Shown piece by piece: positions 5,474 through 7,092 of a DNA stretch of 7,092 bases (position 1 is its first letter; every line of letters begins with the position of its first letter). This DNA comes from SIG587 sp045531585 (GTDB lineage: Bacteria; Bacillota; Clostridia; Oscillospirales; Acutalibacteraceae). The notes below the pieces were generated by a model. The model had not been told where the DNA came from, did no database searches, and saw nothing but the letters and a program-made list of their open reading frames with translations. The position numbers were made by a program, and so were the translations under genes. Location: the NCBI GenBank assembly GCA_045531585.1, contig JAZSEH010000038.1:1-7092 (forward strand), read 5' to 3'.

Positions 5474-5617
5474 GTAATAAATGCAATATTTTTTGTTTTT
5501 ATGGTATATTTTGACTTAAAATGACCCATATTAAGGGTGTATGTCCCTCCCCACAGGGCAAAATTGTAGGTTTGCACAAAGTCATTACCAAAAATTACCA
5601 AAAAACGCGGTGTTTTT

Positions 5618-5642
5618 AAGGTTACAAAGTTGTAACCTTTTT
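5618..5642 (+). terminator. Terminator-like hairpin with no upstream gene
   Basis: AAGGTTACA (5618-5626) pairs perfectly with TGTAACCTT (5631-5639) around AAGT, followed by a T-run to 5642. It is oriented for plus-strand transcripts, yet no plus-strand gene precedes it. It may end a short RNA begun in 5470-5560, protect the 3D gene from stray transcription, or be an operator (see the GTTAC repeats). Confidence 0.5.
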
Positions 5643-5696
5643 GTTTCTTTTGTAACTTTTGTTAAAATTACACAAAAAAGCGACCATTTTCGCCCC

Positions 5697-5725
5697 TTGA
5701 CATTTCATTTTTTGTTGATTATAAT
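5697..5725 (+). promoter_or_regulatory. Consensus sigma-A promoter of the 3D-domain gene
   Basis: TTGACA (5697-5702) and TATAAT (5720-5725), both perfect, with a 17-base spacer. The start should fall near 5731, leaving a leader of about 100 bases before the ATG at 5832. A promoter this close to consensus suggests high basal activity unless restrained by a repressor or the structured leader. Confidence 0.85.
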
Positions 5726-5768
5726 GGCTTCTCGGTGATGACCAAGCCCAAAAACATAGCAATTTGGA

Positions 5769-5814
5769 CCTGCAAAATACAAAAAAGTTACTGAACTGTA
5801 ACAAAATCTGCAGG
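5769..5814 (+). promoter_or_regulatory. Structured 5' leader just before the 3D-domain gene
   Basis: CCTGCA (5769-5774) pairs with TGCAGG (5809-5814), enclosing A-rich sequence and an inner hairpin GTTAC/GTAAC (5787-5791 and 5798-5802). It ends five bases before the AGGAG ribosome binding site (5820-5824). No T-tract follows, so it is not a terminator. I recognise no known riboswitch class in it. Confidence 0.4.
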
Positions 5815-5831
5815 AAATAAGGAGTTATTTA

Positions 5832-6815
5832 ATGAGTATACTAAATCACTTAAAATTAAGTCGCGGCGTTATTGCCCGCATAGCCACTGCGGCTGTTCTG
5901 GCTGCCTGCACCGTGCTTTCGGTATTTGCCATTATGCAGACCTTAAACACCGTAAGCATTTCCACAGGAAAAAGCACCGTTACCTTTAAATCCAATAAAA
6001 CCGATACTATGGAGCTTCTTACCCTTGGTGGTTTTAAGGAAGGCACCTACGTGCTGGACGGCAGTGAGAAAAACGGCAACAAAATAAACATTAAGATAAT
6101 AAACACCTTCCCCGTTTACGTTACCCTTAACGAGGAAACTACCGAGGTTACCTTTGCCAAGGGCACCGTGAAGGACGTTATTACTCTTGCAGGCATTACC
6201 CTTGATAAGCACGATATTGTAAACCTTCCCCTTGATTCAGCGGTTAACGATACCCAGTATATTGATATTGTTGACGTTGATTACAAAACCGAAACCTATA
6301 CCGACAAAAAGACCAACACCATTGTTACCTGCCAGAGAAAGCTGGTAAACGGCAACGTTGTTGAAACCGAAATTCTTTCCACCAAAAGTGCCTACGTTAC
6401 CGAGAAAAAGCCTTCCAATAAAAAGGCTCAGGCGGTAACCAACACCGCAAGCGTTGGGGCTATGTCTACACTTATGCCATCAACCCCCATTGAGTTGGAC
6501 GCCAACAATGTTCCTGTGAACTACAAAAAGCACATCACCGTTACCGCTACGGCCTACACCTACACCGGTAACAACTGCTCCACAGGCGTTGCACCCCAGC
6601 CCGGCTACATTGCGGTTAACCCCAACTTTATCCCCTACGGTACTAAGATGTTTATTAAGTCCTCTGACGGTAAATATATGTACGGCTACGCCGTTGCAGC
6701 CGATACAGGCGGCTTTACAAAGAAGTACCCCTACAACGTTGACCTGTTTATGACCAGCGAGGCACAGTGTGTTGCCTTCGGCAGAAGAAGCGTTGAAATT
6801 TATATTTTAAATTAA
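5832..6815 (+). CDS. Membrane-anchored 3D-domain cell-wall protein (YabE-like, DUF348 plus 3D)
   Basis: A 327-residue exported protein. Residues 13-35 are a hydrophobic segment after a basic start (signal anchor or signal peptide). Residues about 45-150 contain two DUF348-like units; the clearest is around TFAKGTVKDVITLAGITLDK (107-126). A short G5-like beta-rich stretch follows (about 145-190), then a Lys/Asn/Ser/Thr-rich linker (190-232) and a C-terminal 3D domain (233-326). The 3D domain shows ITVTATAYT, IPYGTKMFI, AADTGGF with D291 and NVDLFM with D304. Such proteins (YabE, YuiC, Rpf-like) are thought to cleave peptidoglycan glycan strands with a double-psi-beta-barrel fold. The aspartate usually found in the AVDP motif is N263 here. 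Start: ATG 5832 with AGGAG seven bases upstream. It is a single-gene unit, divergent from pyrR, with its own promoter and terminator. Confidence 0.88.
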   Translation: MSILNHLKLSRGVIARIATAAVLAACTVLSVFAIMQTLNTVSISTGKSTVTFKSNKTDTMELLTLGGFKEGTYVLDGSEKNGNKINIKIINTFPVYVTLNEETTEVTFAKGTVKDVITLAGITLDKHDIVNLPLDSAVNDTQYIDIVDVDYKTETYTDKKTNTIVTCQRKLVNGNVVETEILSTKSAYVTEKKPSNKKAQAVTNTASVGAMSTLMPSTPIELDANNVPVNYKKHITVTATAYTYTGNNCSTGVAPQPGYIAVNPNFIPYGTKMFIKSSDGKYMYGYAVAADTGGFTKKYPYNVDLFMTSEAQCVAFGRRSVEIYILN

Positions 6816-6829
6816 CAAAAAGGCTGTGC

Positions 6830-6867
6830 AAACGGAGACACTTCGTAAAGAAGTGTCCTCCGTTTTT
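6830..6867 (+). terminator. Intrinsic terminator of the 3D-domain gene
   Basis: AACGGAGACACTTC (6831-6844) pairs with GAAGTGTCCTCCGTT (6850-6864) with a single bulged base and a GTAAA loop, followed by T to 6867. It begins 15 bases after the stop codon. The flanking TGCA repeats (6827-6830 and 6871-6874) may extend the stem. Confidence 0.85.
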
Positions 6868-6881
6868 CTATGCAAAAGAAA

Positions 6882-6910
6882 ATGGCACTTTCAAAATTTG
6901 AAAGTGTCAT
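6882..6910. repeat. 29-base near-perfect palindrome
   Basis: ATGGCACTTTCAAA (6882-6895) and TTTGAAAGTGTCAT (6897-6910) are inverted copies with one mismatch around a single central base. The one-base centre makes it unsuitable as an RNA hairpin loop, so a DNA role (protein site, or joined ends of an excised or degenerate element) is more likely than a terminator. Confidence 0.6.
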
Positions 6911-6940
6911 AGTGGGTTACATACTTTGAGAAAGGTAAAT

Positions 6941-6970
6941 ATTTGCCGAAAATAGGCAAATGTTTTTCGG
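6941..6970. repeat. Two mutually exclusive hairpins
   Basis: ATTTGCC (6941-6947) can pair with GGCAAAT (6955-6961), followed by GTTTTT, a terminator-like layout on the plus strand. Alternatively CCGAAAA (6946-6952) can pair with TTTTCGG (6964-6970). The arms overlap, so only one can form at a time. No gene lies directly upstream other than the already terminated 3D gene. Confidence 0.45.
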
Positions 6971-6980
6971 TGCGTAATGA

Positions 6981-7092
6981 ATGATATATCTCTGACGAGA
7001 TATGATATACGGCTTTGCCGCATGATATATTTCCACTTCGTGAAAATATGATATAATATCCGTTCCATAATATGCCGTAAGGCATACATCAT
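6981..7092. repeat. Array of short hairpins linked by ATGATATA repeats, open at window edge
   Basis: ATGATATA occurs at 6981, 7002, 7022 and 7048. Between and after the copies sit short hairpins: ATATCTC-tgac-GAGATAT (6986-7003), CGGC-ttt-GCCG (7010-7020), ATATTTCCAC-ttc-GTGAAAATAT (7027-7049) and TATGCC-gtaa-GGCATA (7071-7086). The unit spacing is about 20-26 bases while the stems differ in sequence, so this is a repeat of structure more than of sequence. I recall similar arrays dispersed in gut Clostridia genomes, where they yield spurious short protein predictions; the two minus-strand frames here (6891-7085 and from 7092) look like such artefacts. Confidence 0.65.

Noticed and set aside
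5541..5738. Plus-strand 65-codon frame upstream of the 3D-domain gene
   Set aside because: It runs through a terminator hairpin and a consensus promoter, with no convincing ribosome binding site or motif.
5726..5748. GGCTT/AAGCC hairpin at the start of the 3D-gene leader
   Set aside because: Its left arm lies between the -10 element and the expected transcript start, so most or all of it would not be in the RNA.
5697..5831. Cyclic-di-AMP or other known riboswitch before the wall-enzyme gene
   Set aside because: Leaders of such genes sometimes carry a ydaO-type riboswitch, but this leader is only about 100 bases and lacks the GC-rich conserved segments of that class.
6891..7092. Two overlapping minus-strand short frames over the hairpin array
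   Set aside because: They follow the repeat units, not a protein pattern; I recall similar spurious predictions over such arrays in other genomes.
6981..7092. CRISPR array
   Set aside because: The repeated unit is only eight bases, the spacings are 20-26 bases, the intervening sequences are self-complementary, and no cas gene is present.

Overview
The window looks like a chromosomal segment of a low-to-moderate GC Firmicute, most likely a gut-type Clostridia (Oscillospirales/Ruminococcaceae-like). This rests on the strong AGGAGG-type ribosome binding sites, sigma-A promoters with 17-base spacers, a PyrR attenuation leader, a YabE-like 3D-domain protein, and a hairpin-rich repeat at the right edge of a type I recall from gut Clostridia. 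No genus can be assigned from the sequence alone.

Layout. (1) Positions 1-140 are the left end of an IS3-family (IS150-type) insertion sequence, cut by the window edge: the terminal inverted repeat, a hairpin over the orfA ribosome binding site, and the first 31 codons of orfA. It appears to have landed inside the loop of a transcription terminator. (2) Positions 194-3063 hold a compact minus-strand operon with its own promoter: mnmA (tRNA-Uridine34 2-thiolase), a stand-alone LUD-domain protein, and an ArsB/SLC13-like permease. All three genes overlap. (3) Positions 3074-3293 form a nested inverted-repeat spacer, part of which is the uraA terminator. (4) Positions 3298-5473 hold the minus-strand pyrR-uraA operon with a full regulatory leader: a sigma-A promoter with an NrdR-box-like palindrome between -35 and -10, a PyrR-binding hairpin with a CNGNGA hexaloop, an antiterminator that competes with it, and an intrinsic terminator directly before pyrR. 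(5) Positions 5474-5831 are intergenic. They hold a plus-strand terminator-like hairpin with no gene before it, GTTAC...GTAAC inverted repeats, a perfect TTGACA-17-TATAAT promoter and a structured 5' leader. (6) Positions 5832-6815 encode a membrane-anchored 3D-domain wall protein, followed by a terminator. (7) Positions 6882-7092 hold a 29-base palindrome, two competing hairpins, and an array of short hairpins joined by ATGATATA repeats that runs off the window.

How the parts work together. pyrR and uraA form a uracil salvage and uptake module; the leader can fold so that PyrR with bound UMP ends transcription before both genes. mnmA modifies wobble uridines. The LUD protein and permease downstream are translationally coupled to it, but their substrate cannot be read from the sequence. 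The 3D-domain protein is an independent, divergently transcribed cell-wall gene.

I found no defence system, CRISPR array, tRNA or rRNA. The most unusual material is regulatory and non-coding: the pyrR control region, the nested repeat at 3074-3293, the insertion-sequence tip, and the right-edge hairpin array.
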